DNA of 64,000 nt from Pollenia angustigena (GCA_930367215.1 OV884060.1:104556151-104620150); one strand, 5' to 3'; positions 23,160 to 35,559 are shown, counted from the first letter of the stretch. Notes: generated from the sequence alone by a model not told the origin. Translations and numbers: made by a program.

Positions 23160-23399
23160 GCCATGTCACAGAGTACAATTCCGTTCGGAATGATTCCGTT
23201 CGGAATTGAAGAAAACATATTTGTTTGTTGATGGAAAGAGTATTTTGATAGTTTTATGGCCTTTCAGATACAGACAACTCCCATACTGTTCATGAAAACA
23301 AAAATGGTTTCATTTCGAAACATTTTTTCGTCATTTTCTGAAGCACCAAAATACGGAATGAATTCCGTTTCCGAACGGAATTGTACTCTGTGACATGGC
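23160..23399. mobile_element. 240-bp palindromic MITE (GCCATGTCACAGAGTACAAT ends)
   Basis: GCCATGTCACAGAGTACAAT at the left returns reversed at 23399, followed on both sides by 'tccgttcggaat' words. It is non-coding and sits in the 153-bp repeat array. A 'gattccgttcggaatgtg' word at about 12291 is similar. Confidence 0.65.
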
Positions 23400-23469
23400 T
23401 AAATATGATTTCTAGTCATGTAGAACGAATTTGTGTGAAATTTTATGTCAATCAGTGTATTGTACCATA

Positions 23470-23780
23470 ATTTATGTTAGTTTTTGTAACAAAATTGTTG
23501 ATTTTTAGGGTGGTGCTTACACATTTGGATTCGTAACTCTAAGCCTACTGAACCGATTTTGCTGGGTTTCAATCCCAAACTGCTTAGGATAAGTAGAAGC
23601 AATTTGACACCAACATTGTTCTTTTCTTTTGAGTTTTTCGAAAGTGGGCGTGTTTTCAACGGACGGACAGACAGAAGGATATGGCTTTACCGACTTAGAA
23701 TAACTTAAGCAGTCAAAATATATGTATGTAAGTATATACCCTATGGCATGGTACAAATACACAAGGTAGTTTCACTTCTC
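23470..23780 (-). repeat. 5' part of the dispersed element, inverted
   Basis: This segment is the reverse complement equivalent of 62560-62880. It shares the 'ggacagacagaagg' (gtccgtctgtctg) tract and the 'tcccaaactgcttaggat' block. Together with 22490-23460 it makes a minus-strand copy of the element at 62500-63831. Confidence 0.65.
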
Positions 23781-24254
23781 TCTATCGAAATTATTTTTTT
23801 TAAGTTTATTATTAAGTTTATTTTTTGTAAACATTAAAAAAATCGTTGCCACATATAAAAAAGAGAATAAATTCCTTTTGGAAATTATAAGTCAATATGT
23901 GTAATTTGTATTAACAGCATTAATGTGAACTTTTTTGCTTTGAGGTGAAAATAAATAACACTGTAGTTCACTAATTATATACATACATACATAGGTTTTT
24001 TCCTCGACTATTAAAAACACAATGGTTTTATAGTACTATAAATAATTATCTTTATGAGAAAGAAATATAAATTTATAAAACAAGATTTAAGTTAAAATTT
24101 TTTCATCTGTTTATTTGAACAATTAATTTGTTTTATGTATTTAAAAAACGTATTATAAAAAAGATTCTACCCAAAAGGAACCTTTTCATAACATTTTCAC
24201 CTAATATGTATTAAATTTGAATAACATACAAGTTTCTCATAAAACTAGGACCTG

Positions 24255-24420
24255 TATTAGGGCTTCCAATCGGGATTGGCTTTTCTTAATCCCGGGATTC
24301 GGGATTGAAGAAAATATTTTGGGATTCCGATTTCGGGATCCCAGGATTTTCGGGATATTTTGAATACCGGGATTTACGGGATTTTAAAAAATTTTTCGGG
24401 ATATTTTGGGGTTTTTAAAT
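24255..24420 (+). repeat. Left end of the CCCGGGAT hAT MITE family
   Basis: It starts TTAGGGCTTCCAATCGGGAT and continues with repeated 'atcccgggattcgggatt' words, like the left end of the complete copy at 55930-57022. No matching right end was found, so it is a partial copy. Confidence 0.6.
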
Positions 24421-24554
24421 TTTTTTTATACCCAATATAAAAAAAAATTTTAACTGTATAAGCACTTAATTTTCGAGTTAAAAAACACATTTCATGAACG
24501 TATATTATTTATGTACATATTTGTAAAAATATAATAAAAACAAACTTAAATTAA

Positions 24555-25027
24555 ACTGTGCTAGAAATTTACACTTTTTTAGACAAGCTGGGCACTTGTC
24601 GTTTTTTACTAATTCGGGTACGCTGAATCCAGTGGTGCTAGCCGTTTTTTTTAGGTTAGCTCTAGTTTTCGAGATATACCGTTATTTCGAAATTGGAGGA
24701 GGTTGCACAACATATGTTCGCGTAACTCAAAAACCGAAATTGTAATCATTTATGACTTGTTTTTTTTGGAATTTCGTTTTTTATACGTCTGGAAAAAATT
24801 AGAAGCCAATTTTTTATGAATTTTTAATTTCGGTTTTTTTTAGTTATTTTAATAAACTAAACCGTTTTTGAGTTACGCGAATATATGTTGTGCAACTGCC
24901 TCCATTTTCGAAATAACAGTATGTCTCAAAAACAAGAGGTAACCTAAAAAAAACGGTTAGCACCATTGGATTTAGCGTACCCGAAACGCCATGTGCCCGG
25001 GTTGTCTTTTTTTTCAACTAGCACAGT
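24555..25027. mobile_element. Short relative of the 4 kb foldback element
   Basis: Outer ends ACTGTGCTAG and reversed ACTGTGCTAG enclose arms containing 'acgctgaatccagtggtgct' and 'gagataccgttatttcg'-type words, as in 1388-5401. Length about 470 bp. Same outer end type as 49889-50547. Confidence 0.55.
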
Positions 25028-25039
25028 GCTATTAATTGA

Positions 25040-25527
25040 TCAAAATCCATAAAGACCATGTAATAAAAAACCTAAGAAAACAACATACCCCGATAAATCG
25101 TAATAAAAAATCTCGTTAATTCGTTAAATTTCCATACATTTTGGTCCCCTCGATAATTCGTAATTTTGTTTCAAGTAAAATCTTCTTACCTCTTATAAAT
25201 CGTAATTGTTTGCTAACTACCACTTATAATTCGTAATAAAAACAACAGATACATGGAAATAATGATTTTTTTTGCGTGGGTTTTGCTTTTGTGTGTGTTT
25301 ATTTTCTTAAGATCAGTTTGTTACACGAATAATTTTTATATATTTTATTTTTAACAATTGTCTTTTATGTTTTTTTTATCATTTTGGTAAACAAATTGAA
25401 AAACCCCGTTTACTCGTATTAATTTTATTTTAACCCCTTTAAATTGAAACCCCGCTAAATCGAAAACCCTTATAATTCATAAGAAATGGCCGGTCCCTTG
25501 CGATTACGAGTTATCGGGATTCTACTG
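25040..25527. repeat. Pogo/Tigger-like terminal region
   Basis: The right edge reversed reads CAGTAGAATCCCGATAACTC and is followed by TA, like pogo/Tigger termini. Internal 'aaattcgtaat'/'cgataa' words repeat. No transposase is visible and the left end is unclear. Confidence 0.4.
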
Positions 25528-25837
25528 TATTGATACAAAAAATTACACCATTTCCAATTGTTTTTAAACTTTTCCAAATGAATTTTAAAATTTTCCAAAT
25601 ATATTTTTTAGTTTTCTCAGGCCGGGTTTTTGAGAAGTGGATTAAGTTTAAACTTAGTTTAACGTTGTATAAAACTCAGAGTTGTCCGGCAAAGTGTTAT
25701 TTTTAAAACCTTTTCTTTAGCTTCACTTCGGAAAATCAAATCTTGTAACGTTAATTTAACCGCCTTATACTCAATGCAAATGGATGAAACTTTGCAGGCA
25801 TACATATTCCCGATGACAATACACGAATACATGGGAA

Positions 25838-26400
25838 TTTTATTGCGGAATTTCGGTTTTTTTGTTTTTCAATAAGTTAAAGCGTTTTTGAGTTACGCGA
25901 ACATATGTTGTGCAAAATCCCTAATTTTTGAAATAACGGTATATCTCGAAAACCAAAGCTAACCTAAAAAAACGGCTAGCACCACTGGATACAGCGACAC
26001 CGAATTAGGTTAAAAATCTTTCGTTCGTATCATACTAAAATATAAAACAGCAAATACTTTAATCTATCTACACAATATATAATTTCTTAGTATGTCAGGA
26101 TGTTTGCATGTATGTCCTATTCTTTCCGCAACTTTCTGAAGCCATCTGATGACATAGGAAGCTGAAATTTGGCATATTTGAATTTCTCTGCGGAAGATCG
26201 TAACGAAGCCATATTTTTGATTTTCGGCTTTTCATCTAGTATAACTATAAAGATCTGATAGAAAAGATGTTTTTTTTTATAATATGGGGAACTTTGGGCC
26301 CCACCCGGCACGGCTAGGCACCGTCGGATGGACCTGAAAAATTAGATCATGATTTCTTACACCAAACCTCATATTTTAAGCAGCGCAAACAATTAAATAT
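25838..26400. repeat. Right arm fragment of the foldback family
   Basis: It matches 4640-5360: 'attgcggaatttcggttttt', the 'gagttacgcgaacatatgtt' unit, then 'accaaacctcatattttaag'. Only one arm is present. The frame 26117-26311 (minus) is the counterpart of the frame at 5036-5284 and is not a gene. Confidence 0.65.
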
Positions 26401-27643
26401 AAATAATCACCGTTCATTTGGACAAATATTGAATTAAGATGCTTAAGTTTAATAAAACGTTTATATATTTTCCAAGGCCATCGTATTCCACATCATTTAA
26501 TACCAAAGATTTTCAACTTCATGTTGTTCCGCTAGCTACGGTCGAGCCCGACCTAATGATACCCTCCACCACAGAATATAAGAACAAATTTTTGCAAGTG
26601 TACCCTACATGGGACCCGTGTGCAACCTTGGACCCACCAGAAAAAAATATGTAATTGAGGTTAAGAATTATATAAAAGTTCTTTGTGCCAAATATTATTA
26701 ACATACCCAGTAAAAACTTCGCTTTCAAAATAATGTGTTGAGTAATCAGAAAAAGAACCAATGCATTTTACAAGGGATGTCCCAAAATGAACGCATTTAA
26801 TTGTAAGTTATTACTTTTTACCTACATACATCTGTAGATCTAGATGAAATTTTTTTGCCTTTAAGTCATTTTAGGAAGGAGTTTTTTATGGGACCTATGG
26901 TTAATGTTAGACCCACCAGCACAACATTTTGTCATGACATAGTAGGTATTGTAAATGTCATTGTCCGCAACTTTTATGCAAATACTAACATTATAAGGAA
27001 ATTATGGCAATAAATACTATTTTAGGGAGTTCTATATGTATGGGACCTATGGCCAAATATGGACTGATTCCAATGAAATTTGATAAGATGATTCTGATTG
27101 CAATAAAATGAGTTTGAAGCAAATTTTTTATTTAAAGTTAAAAGTAAAATGTATTTAAATATTAAAATTGGAAAAGTCGACAAACAATCGACGAAACGTC
27201 GGGAACAAATTATTGTAATTAAAAATTGAATTTTATTTACATTGAAGAAATTTAGGCCCTATTAGCTTGACAAAAATAACATTCACAAATTTAATCTTAA
27301 TACCAACATAAAAAGATGCTTTATGGGCACAAAGACCCTATTCCAGAAAGGAACTTGTATGGGCTATTTGTGAAATTATGGACCGATTTTCAATTCCTTG
27401 TGCCAATAAGAACCTATGTGCCAAATTTCATCAAATTATTGCTAAAATTGAGACCTGTGCATTGCGCACAAGTTTTGTGGCAATTAGAACTTTATATAAC
27501 AAATTTCCTTAAATTTTCTTCAAAACTGCGATCTTTGCACGTAACAACTTTTCGTCCACAGTGTGCATTGGACGAACGGCCATCGTTAGATCGATTTAGA
27601 AAATGATTATCAGTTAATCAGTATACTAAAACTAAGTCTAGAT
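26401..27643. other. Non-coding stretch with dispersed-repeat pieces
   Basis: The piece near 26535-26590 ('gagcccgacctaatgatacc') resembles 57810-57850. 'tatgggacctatgg' words at about 26888 and 27037 belong to the 153-bp repeat family. 27316-27600 is a diverged relative of 58130-58230. No gene is supported. Confidence 0.4.
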
Positions 27644-27831
27644 CAGTGAAGGGCACATTTGTAAATCCTATGTACGCGTGCATAGGAATAAAAATGCTGC
27701 TTGTGTGACGTCGACACATGTACACTATAAACTTCTTTGTGTGGTCTGTGACAATGTACGCTCGACTGTTGCTTTGTTGTTATTTCGTCAACACAAGCAT
27801 AAATGTGATAGTATGTGTGTGCCCTTCCCTG
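27644..27831. mobile_element. 188-bp hAT MITE with exact 8-bp duplication
   Basis: The ends CAGTGAAGGGCACA and reversed CAGGGAAGGGCACA are typical hAT termini. The flanks GTCTAGAT (27636-27643 and 27832-27839) are an exact 8-bp duplication. The open frames across it on both strands are incidental. Confidence 0.8.
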
Positions 27832-27839
27832 GTCTAGAT

Positions 27840-29199
27840 CCAATATTTTTATATGTTGGACACATCAGCACAAACTCTCCCGCATCAAATCGCATCTTTT
27901 TCAAATATATTTTATTTAACTTTTTATTTTTAAAATTCACAAAACAAATTTTAACAGATAAACAAAACTAAAACAGAAAAATGGGATAACTTAATGAAAT
28001 GTTGTAGCACACATTTTCATAATGCCAATAAACGTCAGAACGTTACTATGACGACAAAAGAGAGAGTGGAATTACCTTCTGTATTTGTATCATGCCCTAT
28101 GGGGTCTGAGATGAATAATAAAAAAGTTTCCCACGGAATGACAAAAAAACTAGTGGTGGTGGAGGGTATAAAAGCAGTGCAATATTCAGCTATGTCGAAT
28201 GTTATGTACCATTTTGCGATATGAACAGAAAGTTACATAAATACCCTTCTTAAGATATATAAATTTACTTGGTGCCACACCCTCTTCACCAATCGCGACA
28301 ATATTGTCAGATGTTGTGTAGTGATAACCAAGATAATTGTACCTAATTTGAAAACTTTTGCTCTTTCAGTTCTCCAAATATACAGAAAACCGGCGACATA
28401 AAGTAATTTTTTCTATTTTATCACAAAGTGTTATTTTTTATGAAATTGTCGCAAGAATGTGGAAAACGTTTAATTTGTGCACTTATTGGAAAATTGTCAA
28501 CATTTCTGCCGTATATTATAATGAAACCTCGCGAACTCTTTCGTTTTTTTCCTGACCTTTTCATTAAAAAATATGTTTTCATTTTGGCGGCAGCGTTTAG
28601 AAATAAAATGGTTTCTAAAGATATTGATAATGGTCAGTATTTGTAGTGGAGGTTACTATTGCTTCTTTCCCCTTTTCTAAAACAACAAAACAACTTATCT
28701 TTATTGCAAAAATATTCTTTTATTTATTTAACCTTCAAATGGTAGCAAATGTAACGTGCAGGGCAAGTTTATAAGCTTTTAACTTGAAAAATATGCTTTT
28801 GCATATATCGCATGAATTTTTAACAAATGCATTTAGCGAAAATGTTTAAAAAACATCAATAAAATCTGAAAATGTTTTACAAAACTAGTTAAAGGGACTT
28901 TTTGAGTGTGTATGGTCTTATCGGACTTTTCTATTCCCAGAAACAGACTCTTATTTTTTTGTTACTGTGTGAAAAAGTACGGATATTGGTTCAGACTCTT
29001 TCGTTCAAGAGGAGATTCATACAAAGTCCACTTTGCATCGTCTTAGAAGAAAAGTGCTCAAAAAAGAATTTTTCTTATCAGTTTTTACTGAAAAAAGAAA
29101 AATTCAAATTTTATAGCGGACGTACGAATTTACATTGAAAAAACTATAAAAAAAGAACTAAATTTGTGTTTGTTTTCAATATAAATTCTCAAACGAAAA
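27840..29199. other. AT-rich non-coding stretch
   Basis: There are several short open frames (27994-28224, 28358-28646, 28902-29138), none recognisable. 'gggtataaaagcagtgcaat' at about 28164 looks like a TATA box, but no gene follows that I can support. Confidence 0.35.
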
Positions 29200-29448
29200 C
29201 TTTTATTTTACATAAATTATCCGGGAAAGAAAAAGAAAATTTTTTGCATCGAATTAGATTTTTGTGCATTGATTAACCGCGATTTACTTTATTATCCGGC
29301 ATTATTAGCATATTTTTTTTTTATTATTTTAAAGCAATCAAACACAATGTGCATACAAGGAAAAAGGGGAATTCCATTGTTTAACCGGGAAAATTGATTA
29401 TCCAGATGCTCCCGGCCCCATCCAATGCGAATAATCGAAGTTCAAGTA
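29200..29448. repeat. Pogo/Tigger-like terminal fragment
   Basis: The right edge reversed reads TACTTGAACTTCGATTATTC and then 'ggggccgggagcatctggat', a common pogo/Tigger end. Words such as 'attatccgg' repeat inside. No transposase coding is seen. Confidence 0.45.
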
Positions 29449-29589
29449 TATTTACGTAGCAGTGCGACCTAATGTCACATTAAAAAAAAAGTCAAATCTG
29501 CCATCGTTTCGAACGAGTTACACGGTAGCCTTACCCTGTTTTATTATGTTTTTATTTTTGCTGGCCATCCAATATTTTGAATAGTAAGT

Positions 29590-29735
29590 CAAGGCTGAAT
29601 ACGCAGAGCAGCTTTAGTGAGCGAAGCCGGTGTTTGGTTTACCATAGAAGAGAAAATCCTTGCGCCCGACCGAAGCACACTGGTTCATATTTTGAGAAGG
29701 CGCACAGAGGAGAATTTGGCCTGAAAAGCTGGCCA
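29590..29735 (+). repeat. Dispersed repeat beside the RAG1-like relic
   Basis: 'gcgaagccggtgtttggttt' followed by 'gagaaaatccttgcgccc' is repeated at 38345-38395. 'ggagaatttggcctgaaaag' occurs inverted at 34580-34622. The copies border both RAG1-like transposase relics. Confidence 0.55.
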
Positions 29736-29836
29736 AAATTATTAAACGTGTTTTTTGAATTAAAAGTTTTAGTTTTTTGATAGTTTTAGGTGTAGTATGA
29801 TATAAAAAGTCTAGTGGCAGATTTTGAAAAAAATTA

Positions 29837-29870
29837 CACTGCGCAACAAAAGTACACTGCGCAACAAAAA
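29837..29870 (+). repeat. Two direct copies of CACTGCGCAACAAAAGTA, possible transposon end
   Basis: An 18-bp direct repeat begins CACTGCGCAACAAAA at 29837 and again at 29855. The CAC start and the position 3' of the minus-strand RAG1-like relic make it a candidate terminus of that element. The matching opposite end was not found. Confidence 0.3.
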
Positions 29871-30476
29871 AATTTTTCTCTACCCTAGAAATAAAAGTAT
29901 GTGGACTATATGGATTTTGATGCCCTTAATTCAAATCTGTTTTCCGTTTTTCTCTAGTACGTAAGGATTTTCTTTTAAAGGCGTGGCATACTTCATCCCC
30001 TAAATCGTTGGGTTGCCTTATATATTTTGCCATAACTTGAAAACGTGTTCTCCGCAGGAGGATCAGAAGATGCACCGGAAAATTCTGCTTAAACTAACCA
30101 TACACATTTATTATATATCTATTACTATTTTGGAGTTATTAAAAATTTAATGGCAAAAAAAAAAAAATTTACGTGCAAAATGTGTAAAATTTTTAAGATT
30201 TTTCTAAAAGCCACATTCCTAAGGAATAAAAGTTGGTATAAATCGCAAAACTCAATTAACAAATGTTGATTTTAAAGGTTTAAACTCATTCTTGACAGAC
30301 TGTATGTACATACATACATATGATTTACAGTCTAATTAAAAAAAAAAATTTGAAAATTGTAAGGCTCTTATAAAACAGTATTTCTTTTTATGAAAAAAGG
30401 CTTTATTATATTTATTTTATATTATTTAATACTTTATAAACGAAAAGTTAAACTAATAAAAATTCCTTACTAATTA

Positions 30477-32378
30477 TTATGTCGTATGTGTATCCTCATT
30501 AGCTGCATCATCGGTGTCAGGAAGAAGAACTGTGATGGTTTCTGATGAAAAAGCTTTTTTATTTTTCCGTTCTCTTTGCGTACTGCAGCTTATAAAAGGG
30601 TCACTGCTCAGAAATAACCTATTCAAGACATCTCGATTTGTATCGCTTCTGCTGAATTTCCTCGAATAATTCGTGCGATATAATCGTAAGTGCTTATTTC
30701 TGGCCTCGGCAGCTTGTTCTGACAATTGTCCAATTGACAAGATTGCTTGCTTTATAACACTACCGCCATGAATAAGAATCTTGTGCATCGTAGGACTCAT
30801 GGGGTGCCAGTTGTAAAGTTGCACATATATTTCGGCAGTTTTATGTGCATATTCCTCAAATTTCTCAATAATAATTCGGTGTCCGCTAGTTATTGCTTCC
30901 AATATTATTTTCAGGCGGTTGATTAATTCTTCATTTATTCCAGTGATTTTCGATGCAGTTGCTGGGTCCGAAAAAAATCTTCTTGATGTGTTGCCATCTT
31001 AAGTGCTACCGTATCCTGGTTTTGGAACATCTACAAGTATTCCTATCTCGTCTTTAAGTCTTTTTTGGATGAATATCTTCCTCTCTTTAACAATTGCTTT
31101 ATCTTCATCGCTCCTTGCTTGCCACTTTTTAATTGGCAGTTTATATGAGAGATGAAGTATCGATTCTAAAAAGCGTATGCGTGCATGTAAAGTTGATAGT
31201 CCAAAACTCAAGGCATCACAGTTCAGACGAACATTCTTCTGCAACGTGTTAAAATCTTTCGAAGTTTGACCGCAAATGTAACACCTCATTGTCGATTTTG
31301 TGTCCGTTGCAGCATTGCATACTTTTCCGTCGACCATTGTCATTACCATCGTGTGTTTAATTTGTGCAATTTTTCCACTACATGGTACTTCGCTTTTCTT
31401 TTAAAATTCAATTTGATTATTTATGTGCCCTATTTCTTGCTTCGTGATGTCAGTTGTTTCCTTCACAAAACGAATGCGGATTGGTCTACACAGCCTAGTT
31501 GAGGATGGTGTTTGATTTCGCCATATCGTTTTAATTTTTCCATTAGTATTTGTGATTAGTTTAATTGGTACACAACTGCTTTGGAATATATTAGCGTCAC
31601 TAACATCTTCGTTTTCGAATTTCTGCTTATAACATGATTAATGCGATCCGTCACAGCCCCATTTGGTTATAAGTTCCAAGAAATTTAGCTCTTCATAGTC
31701 TAACTGCTGCAAAACCTCTTCAAGGTATATACATAAACGTGTTGCTGTATGGTCGAGGAGAGCTTGGAGCTTGACATCCGCTAATGTTTCAGTAACGGTT
31801 ATGGCATCTTCATTGGGATAACAATTTTTTTTTGCATTTTTTAGTAACGAGTAACATGGATACACATTTTTATTGGCATTGTATAAAACTTCATATTGCT
31901 TTTTCGTGAGCTCTGCATTTACAAAGAGTGCTAAAGCTCCTTCCACTGAAAGTTTATTCACAGGATTGACTTCAGAAGTTGTTAATGATCGCTCAAATGT
32001 GATCTCCTCTGTTGTTAATTGGTGACGAACTTCTTCAGTTTTTCTCCGCTTTGTTCTATCACTAGCTTCATTAAATTCTTTTCGTGGTCGCCATGAAGAC
32101 GAACTGCCAAATACTGGTATTGTTACAGTTCCTTCCAGCCATTTAGCGTTTGTGCTTAAAAAGCGGTCCTCTTTTCGTTGTGCCGAAAGTTAATATCTTT
32201 TGAAACAATTTTTGAAAATTTTCAAACACTGCTTCAGTGCTAATATGTCCCCATCCCCTTGACATTTTGAAATTTCGCTCAATTTTCTGACCAAAAAATC
32301 CAATTTCTCGTCCATGGTTCCAGCATTAGATTTTTTCACTATTTGGAATAGCTGTAATCTTGTGTAAACTTGTTCCAT
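30477..32378 (-). pseudogene. RAG1/Transib-like DDE transposase relic (copy A)
   Basis: A single frame of 634 codons runs from MEQVYTRLQLFQIV to NEDTHTT. It is broken only by four TAA codons (32190-32192, 31638-31640, 31401-31403, 30999-31001). Motifs in order: KWGCDGS (compare RAG1 'SCDGMGD' with catalytic Asp), TPSSTRLCRPIR, CYIC (CxxC), LSTLHARIRFLE, PKPGYGST, TMHKILIHGG (HxxxxH), then IGQLSEQAAEARNKH, where the last Glu matches the RAG1 catalytic Glu region, and LFLSSDPFIS. The CxxC/HxxxxH pairing is that of the RAG1/Transib zinc site. I see no obvious equivalent of the second RAG1 Asp. Family level is confident as RAG1-like; Transib is my inference. The frame is well kept, so the insertion is moderately young. 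An alternative is another RAG1-related lineage. Confidence 0.7.
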
Positions 32379-32429
32379 GTTGACTCTCGAAGTAACAAAA
32401 CGGTTTTGATAAAAAATGGGTGCAATAAC

Positions 32430-32438
32430 CTTTTATAA
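32430..32438 (-). promoter_or_regulatory. Possible TATA box of transposase copy A
   Basis: On the minus strand CTTATAAAAGG lies about 55 bases before the first ATG of copy A. The position fits a short leader, but no initiator is clear. Confidence 0.3.
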
Positions 32439-32564
32439 GTATTTTCAAGCGCATGCTTTTATGCCTGAATTGGATGGTAGCCTGATACCTGGGTGCCCAT
32501 GTATTTTTTATGTACCTATATTTATTTTTTGTAAACTTATTTTTGTTTTTTAGAGCAGGGCCCT

Positions 32565-34235
32565 ATTCCACAAAACAACTTATCAACTTTTCACTTTGCA
32601 CTTATCAAATTGCATTTTTTGGCAAAGTGATAAGTGTTTCTGTTCCACAACATTCTTTGCAAATCTCACTTTGCACTTATCTAGTTTTTGCAAAGACTTT
32701 GCTCTCTTTGCAAAAACTTTGCTCTCTTTGCAAAGTCTTTGCGATCTCTTGCAAAGTCTTTGCGCTCTTTTGCAAAGTGAATCTGCAAAGTGTTCCACAA
32801 AGGATTTAATCATCTTTGAATTTCTGTCTTATCACTTTTCACTTTGCATTGCTTAATATAAATTATTAAAATGAGCTAAAAAGTAAAAAATGGAAAATAT
32901 AGTTTAAAAAAATATGTAAAATGAGGGTACAATAAATTCTAGTAATGTATAGATTTCATAATTCCTAATAATATGTATATTAGAGTGGGTCACTGATGTA
33001 TGAAAAAAAAAAGTTCTCGAATCATGTTCTAATAGCAATATTTTTTTGTCTTACGTCAAAACAAATAAAAACTGCAAAAAAAAGTAAAAAAAAGTCACAT
33101 CTTCAGCCCGCGCAAGAGCTCCTAAAAATTAAGTATATGTTAGAAAAGTTTATTTTTTAAATTTAAATATTTTAATCCAAATTTTTAATATTTTTAATTA
33201 GGCTTAAGTTCATTAAATTTAATTTTCATTAAATTATTTTTATGAAGAAAGGAATTTTACAACATGAAAATTAATTAAAATTTATTGATAATTTTTCATT
33301 CTTGACTCAATCCGGGCTCGAACCCAGGTGTAGTTCAATAGTTCAATAAAATAACCACAATACTAATAATTTTAATATTTTATTTACTATCAATTATTAT
33401 TAATTAAAACTGAAAACATTTTGAACTTAATACAATGCTTTTGTTGTTATATTCAAAATTTAACAAAATTGAAGATCAAAGCGCGGGCTGTTACACTAAA
33501 AATAAATTAATAAAATATTACACGGGTCTAGTGCAGACAAAAATACAACATATTTACGCTATTAGAAGTCGATAAGAGAAAAAAAATATTTTCGACCCAC
33601 CCTAATGTATAATGTATATAAATTTTTACCAAAGGATGGCTTAAGCATCAAGTATGTGAATTATTAAAGGAATAGGACTATTGCAAGAAAGCTTTAACAT
33701 TTCATTTTGAAGGTTAATAAATTATTAAAACAGGCTTCCTGGGAGGAAGTTTTGAAAAAAGCCCAATCTTTGCAATCTTTTAATTGTGCTCTAATTCTTC
33801 TTTAATTTTATTTAAAAAGAAATCAACTTAAATCAATTAAAATTTTGTAGTCCCGAAAAATTAATTCTTATTATGCCCACGTCTCCACTATTGTAGAACA
33901 AAAACTCGCGTCTTAACATTTTGAAAGCTTCACTTGCTATAACAATATGAATTTGCAAAGAGATCGTTTACCTTGCAAATTTTTGACAAACTTATCAAAA
34001 TTTGCTTTGCAAAAATAGAATTTACAGTTTTTGTGGAACGAAACAGCATAATTATTTGCAAATTCTTTGCAAATTACACTTTGCAATAATAACTTTGCAC
34101 TTTGCACAAGAGAACGTACGTGGAACAGAAATTGAAAAGAGAATATAAAAATTGCAAAGATTTTGCAAATTTCACTTATCAATTTCAACTTATCACTTAT
34201 CAAATTAAATAGTTCTGTGGAACAAAAAGTTTTGC
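32565..34235. repeat. Repeat element built of TTTGCAAAG / CACTTATCA words
   Basis: The left part starts GGGCCCTATTCCACAAAACA and contains a dense run of 'ctttgcaaag' words (32650-32790). The right part (33950-34235) has the same words inverted and ends 'tctgtggaacaaaaag'. A separate element is nested at 32980-33605. All open frames here are products of the repeat words. Confidence 0.6.
32980..33605. mobile_element. Element with TTAGAGTGGGTC ends
   Basis: TTAGAGTGGGTC at the left and reversed TTAGGGTGGGTC at the right enclose about 600 bp. 'cagcccgcgc' words appear in both halves. Same end type as the 2.6 kb element at 52849-55469. A half copy of the TTAATCCAAATTTTTAATAT repeat lies inside at about 33174-33290. 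Confidence 0.6.
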
Positions 34236-35559
34236 AAATTATATTTTGTTTTTTTTTTTAGCTTTTGAACGAATTGTTTCAACATGAATATTCAACATAT
34301 TTTAAATTTTTTTTGCTGTTTTAAATAACTTTTGATCAAACCTTTCAGCGAAAAAAAAATCTTTCATTCGTTTAGCCGCAAAAAAATATCATACAAACAT
34401 CCAGAAACCGAAAAAAAATTTAAATCTCATATAATTTTCTTCACTTTCCTGACTTTAGCAGGGTCTCAGAGCTACAAATCGCAACTAAAAGTCTTCAAAA
34501 TTTACAATATAATGTAAAATATTGTTGTCTGTCGAGCTGCGTACTTAGTTCTTAAGATTTCTTAAAATTCAGTTTTGCCTTTTTGGCCAGCTTTTCAGGC
34601 CAAATGCTCCTCTGTGAGGCGGCCAAAATTATTTTTTTTTATGTTCTCCGATTTTAAAATTTTTTTATTCATGTGAAAGTAAATACTAGTGAACCTCGGG
34701 AGCCAAAAAATTTCAACCCTATTTCATTGAGAACAGGGTGGTCCGAAATAGACTTTCTCAATATTTGGTTATAGTTTTGAATTTCTGAGTCAATTTTTGA
34801 AGTTTAAATGCTCATAACTTTTTTGTTTTTTAAGATTTTTTGATAGAATAAGTTTTGTGAATTAGTTTATTTTATTAGCTACACGTTAAAGCATTAAACT
34901 CTGCGACCTCTAGAACTATTTAATTTTTTTTTTTTTTAATGTCATAATTTCCCGGAAATTTCCTACTTTATAGAGCATAAGTCCTGCCCGTCAAAACGCG
35001 TCAAAAAAAAATCTATACTCTCTTGTAGTCCAGAATCTAACCTACATTTCTATACCCCATTGTACACACATCTGGATACGGCCTTGCGAACTACAGCAAT
35101 TTCTGTGACCCAAGGTAAGATATTCGGTTCAAAAAATAAGTCCTGCAAGGAAACATTACTGAAATAAAAGAAGATGAGTCTTAAAGAATTTTCGACAAAT
35201 AAAGCAGTTCAGGCCACATAAATTATCTAGCACGTCAGGTTATCAATTAATTTGGAGAAGGTAAAGGTATTGCCATTGTTATGAACTTATTGTGGGTGAA
35301 CGGATGCTGCAAAACGAATAGGCGACATAAATAGACTAACACGTTAGATTTCTAAGTAAGTTAAAAGGTTAAACATTAGTAAATAGCCGCAACATAAACT
35401 ACATCGTTTAATTACCGGAAATTTGCAACTTAATTTAAAAAAATGGAAGAGTAGGTAAATGGTAAAAAAAACCAGCACGCAGTTATATTTTACGTGAAAA
35501 TTACCTACATGTTACCTGTTAATTTATTGCCGGTATGTTATCCTTTTAAAAAGTGTGAA
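34236..35559. other. AT-rich non-coding stretch between transposase relics
   Basis: It contains the inverted 'cttttcaggccaaatgctcc' repeat at 34580-34622. Otherwise I see no gene. Part of it should belong to the 5' end of transposase copy B. Confidence 0.35.

Larger units (their letters stand above)
22490..23460 (-). repeat. Tandem ~153-bp repeat array (dispersed element body)
   Basis: The motif 'attatggaccgatcttcac' and variants recur with a spacing near 153 bp once two inserted MITEs are removed. The same unit occurs on the opposite strand at 63290-63710. On the minus strand part of it stays open (22930-23178) because 153 is divisible by three. Confidence 0.7.

Noticed and set aside
27316..27971. 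96-97-codon plus-strand frames
   Set aside because: They cross a dispersed repeat and an hAT MITE with clear duplications.
28164..28190. TATA-like 'gggtataaaagcag'
   Set aside because: No gene or initiator with convincing spacing follows.
32583..32856. Overlapping frames on both strands in the TTTGCAAAG array
   Set aside because: Low-complexity repeat words; the frames repeat the same residues (LCKRAQ, LQSLC).
33306..33336. tRNA-like T arm (reverse strand GGGTTCGAGCCCGG)
   Set aside because: No acceptor stem, D arm or anticodon arm could be built around it; at most a B-box-like fragment.
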